From Flavobacterium sp. 9AF (GTDB taxonomy: Bacteria; Bacteroidota; Bacteroidia; Flavobacteriales; Flavobacteriaceae), in assembly GCF_902506265.1 (NCBI RefSeq), contig NZ_LR733556.1, forward strand, positions 1,793,971 to 1,857,970: a stretch of 64,000 nt of DNA, given 5' to 3'. This document shows positions 61,797-64,000 of the stretch, one piece after another. A model generated the notes under the pieces. That model worked only from the letters and a program-made list of their open reading frames with translations. It was not told the origin of the DNA and searched no databases. Both the position numbers and the translations under genes were made by a program. The number at the start of each line of letters is the position of its first letter. Position 1 is the first letter of the stretch.

Positions 61797-63371
61797 TTAA
61801 TATTTTGCAGAAATTTCTTTTGCTACTTTAGCTAAAACATCGGTAATATTATCATCAAATTTACCTGCTTTTAATGCATCTAAAGTATCTCTGTGTTTTG
61901 CATTTAAATATGCTAAGAAATCTTTTTCAAATTCTTTTACTTTTTCTACTGGAACATCTTTTAATAAGTTTTTTGAACCAGCATAAATAATAGCCACTTG
62001 ATCTTCTACAGTAAATGGATCATTTACTGCTTGTTTTAAGATTTCTACGTTACGTTTTCCTTTTTCAATTACATTTAAAGTAACGGCATCTAAATCAGAA
62101 CCAAATTTAGCGAAAGCTTCTAACTCACGATATTGTGCTTGGTCTAATTTTAAAGTACCTGCTACTTTTTTCATCGATTTAATTTGAGCATTACCTCCTA
62201 CACGAGATACAGAAATACCTACGTTAATTGCAGGACGAACCCCAGAGTTGAATAAATCACCATCTAAGAAAATCTGTCCGTCAGTAATAGAGATAACGTT
62301 TGTAGGGATATATGCAGAAACGTCACCAGCTTGTGTTTCAATGATTGGTAAAGCTGTTAATGAACCACCACCTTTAACGATTGGTTTTAACGATTCAGGT
62401 AAATCGTTCATGTTTTTAGCAATATCATCATCAGCAATCACTTTAGCAGCACGCTCTAATAATCTTGAGTGTAAGTAGAATACGTCTCCAGGATAAGCCT
62501 CACGTCCTGGTGGTCTTCTTAATAATAAAGACACCTCACGGTATGCTACCGCTTGTTTTGATAAATCATCATAAATGATTAATGCAGGACGACCTGTATC
62601 ACGGAAATATTCTCCAATTGATGCACCAGCGAATGGAGCATAAACTTGCATTGCAGCAGGGTCAGAAGCATTAGCAGCAACAATTACTGTGTAAGCCATA
62701 GCTCCTTTTTCCTCTAATGTTTTTGCAATTGCAGCAACTGTAGAAGCTTTTTGACCTACAGCTACATATATACAATATACTGGTTTCCCAGCATCATAAA
62801 ATTCTTTTTGATTTAAGATGGTGTCAATACAAACTGTTGTTTTACCTGTTTGACGGTCACCAATAACTAACTCACGTTGTCCTCTACCCACTGGAATCAT
62901 CGCATCAATTGCTTTGATACCTGTTTGTAATGGTTCTGTAACTGGTTGACGGAAGATAACTCCAGGCGCTTTTCTTTCTAATGGCATCTCATATAACTCA
63001 CCACCAATTGCACCTTTACCATCGATTGGGTTACCTAAAGTATCTACAACACGACCTACGATTTCTTCACCTACTTTAAGAGATGCAATACGTTGTGTTC
63101 TTTTTACATTTGAACCTTCTCTTATACCAGTAGATGGTCCTAATAATACCACACCAACATTGTCTTCTTCTAAGTTCAATACAATTCCTTCCAATCCATT
63201 ATCAAATTGAACTAACTCACCGTATTGAGCATTAGATAATCCATACACACGTGCAATACCGTCACCTACTTGAAGTACTGTTCCAACTTCTTCTAATGAA
63301 GTACCAGATTGAAAACCTGATAATTGCTTTTTTAATATTGCTGATATCTCAGCAGGTTTAATTTCAGCCAT
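61797..63371 (-). CDS. atpA: F1F0 ATP synthase subunit alpha
   Basis: The 524-aa regulatory nucleotide-binding subunit of F1. Walker A is [66 protein letters not shown] is the conserved alpha-subunit core. N-terminal beta-barrel and C-terminal helical domain are complete. It lies 44 bp after atpH and 74 bp before atpG; the last gap contains a short repeated TTGACAATT-like stretch of no clear role. Confidence 0.98.
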   Translation of the reverse strand: MAEIKPAEISAILKKQLSGFQSGTSLEEVGTVLQVGDGIARVYGLSNAQYGELVQFDNGLEGIVLNLEEDNVGVVLLGPSTGIREGSNVKRTQRIASLKVGEEIVGRVVDTLGNPIDGKGAIGGELYEMPLERKAPGVIFRQPVTEPLQTGIKAIDAMIPVGRGQRELVIGDRQTGKTTVCIDTILNQKEFYDAGKPVYCIYVAVGQKASTVAAIAKTLEEKGAMAYTVIVAANASDPAAMQVYAPFAGASIGEYFRDTGRPALIIYDDLSKQAVAYREVSLLLRRPPGREAYPGDVFYLHSRLLERAAKVIADDDIAKNMNDLPESLKPIVKGGGSLTALPIIETQAGDVSAYIPTNVISITDGQIFLDGDLFNSGVRPAINVGISVSRVGGNAQIKSMKKVAGTLKLDQAQYRELEAFAKFGSDLDAVTLNVIEKGKRNVEILKQAVNDPFTVEDQVAIIYAGSKNLLKDVPVEKVKEFEKDFLAYLNAKHRDTLDALKAGKFDDNITDVLAKVAKEISAKY

Positions 63372-63415
63372 TTTAATTTATAATTTTAACACTTAAAGAA
63401 GTGCGATCACTATTA

Positions 63416-63949
63416 TTAATTACTAAACTCTCTTTTTAATTGTTGTAAACTATTTACAACAGAAGCATTATATTGTTTGTCACCTATTCGTAATACAAAC
63501 CCACCAATAATAGATGGATCTACAATATTCTTAAGTGTTATTTTTTTATTTGAAAAACTAGCAATCTTAGCTAATACTTTTTCTTCTAAATCTTTTGTAA
63601 TTGGAAATGCTGTAGTAACTATAGCAGTTTCCATATTATTCAATTCATCAAACAAAGTATTGTACTGAGAAGCAATGGTTGCTAAAATTTCGAATCTGCT
63701 ATTTTCTTGTAGCAAACGAAATAATTCTTTAGTTTCTCCTTGTGCTGAAGCAAATACTTCAGATATAGCAGCAAACTTAGTAGGCCCTTTTACAACAGGA
63801 CTTTTCAAAAAATCTTTCAATTCTTTGCTTTCTTTTACAGCAGCAACAATTTGTAACATATCGTTATTTACTTGTGCTGTTGTATTGTTTGCTTGTGCAA
63901 TATCTAGAATAGCCTTAGCATATCGGATAGCTGCTCTACTGGTTGCCAT
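63416..63949 (-). CDS. atpH: F1F0 ATP synthase subunit delta
   Basis: The 177-aa peripheral-stalk subunit links F1 to the membrane part. It starts MATSRAAIRYAKAILDIAQANN, has LKDFLKSPVVKGPTKFAAISEVF and the C-terminal DPSIIGGFVLRIGDKQYNASVVNSLQQLKREF signature. Length is normal. It overlaps neither neighbour: atpF ends 2 bp before its start. Confidence 0.96.
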   Translation of the reverse strand: MATSRAAIRYAKAILDIAQANNTTAQVNNDMLQIVAAVKESKELKDFLKSPVVKGPTKFAAISEVFASAQGETKELFRLLQENSRFEILATIASQYNTLFDELNNMETAIVTTAFPITKDLEEKVLAKIASFSNKKITLKNIVDPSIIGGFVLRIGDKQYNASVVNSLQQLKREFSN

Positions 63950-63951
63950 AA

Positions 63952-64000
63952 TTAACTTAATTTAGCATCAGCTAACATTTTCTCAACTAATTTAGCTTGA
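63952..64000 (-). CDS. atpF: F1F0 ATP synthase subunit b, C-terminal end (partial)
   Basis: The minus strand reads QAKLVEKMLADAKLS before a TAA stop at 63952-63954, and the frame runs off the window. Position directly before atpH and the helical composition fit subunit b, the membrane-anchored stalk. Only the last 15 residues are visible. Confidence 0.72.
   Translation of the reverse strand, partial: QAKLVEKMLADAKLS

Overview
The window looks like a low-GC member of the Flavobacteriaceae (Bacteroidota), close to Flavobacterium. The reasons are: secreted enzymes with type IX secretion C-terminal sorting domains; promoters of the TTG-N19-TAnnTTTG kind; a short-chain (epimerase-like) threonine dehydrogenase; DUF4292 and EnvC-like cell-envelope genes; and many short secreted or lipoprotein genes typical of that family. 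No tRNA or rRNA gene was recognised.

Left end (1-4.4 kb): the head of a minus-strand operon for a contractile injection system of the extracellular (eCIS) type: DUF4255 protein, an unknown conserved protein, an unusually long sheath, and two tube proteins (the second cut by the window edge). Next to it (4.6-12.0 kb, plus strand) is a compact defence-type island: a C-protein-like HTH regulator with two 15-bp C-box-like operators, a 5-cytosine DNA methyltransferase, a ParB-like DGNRR protein, an SNF2-family helicase, a PD-(D/E)XK-like nuclease and an HNH nuclease with a possible modified-base reader domain. The genes are nearly all overlapping or abutting. A decayed gene and a 21-bp minisatellite follow.

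12.9-16 kb holds a lipid-transport (Mla/MCE) operon. 16-23 kb carries a chitinase, an ammonium transporter, a GH8 glucanase and a SnoaL-like protein. A second, broken copy of the SnoaL/GH8 pair lies about 4.9 kb upstream, is nearly identical in its core, and ends inside the 21-bp repeat family. 23-32 kb has secreted/lipoprotein genes, threonine dehydrogenase and mfd.

31.97-32.91 kb is the most striking region: six tandem 140-167 bp units on the minus strand. Each has its own TAnnTTTG promoter box, an invariant 14-nt segment, a covarying small hairpin and an intrinsic terminator. They look like six small RNA genes in a row.

32.9-38.6 kb is a minus-strand envelope/housekeeping run (EnvC-like, DUF4292, TPR, sugar nucleotidyltransferase, dUTPase, XRE regulator). 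Divergent from the XRE gene is a membrane-stress cluster (YbjN-like, PspA, YqiJ/NfeD-like, flotillin, 1602-aa AAA ATPase). The shared intergenic region has a 10-bp inverted repeat overlapping both promoters.

47.6-53.2 kb: flippase, lipoprotein, S9 peptidase, porin. 53.2-60.7 kb is an unusual minus-strand operon joining two coiled-coil proteins, a periplasmic binding protein fused to an OmpA peptidoglycan-binding domain, an ABC permease and ATPase, a PhyH-type oxygenase and a CbbX/SpoVK-like AAA+ ATPase. The right end is the ATP synthase operon (atpF, H, A, G; minus strand).
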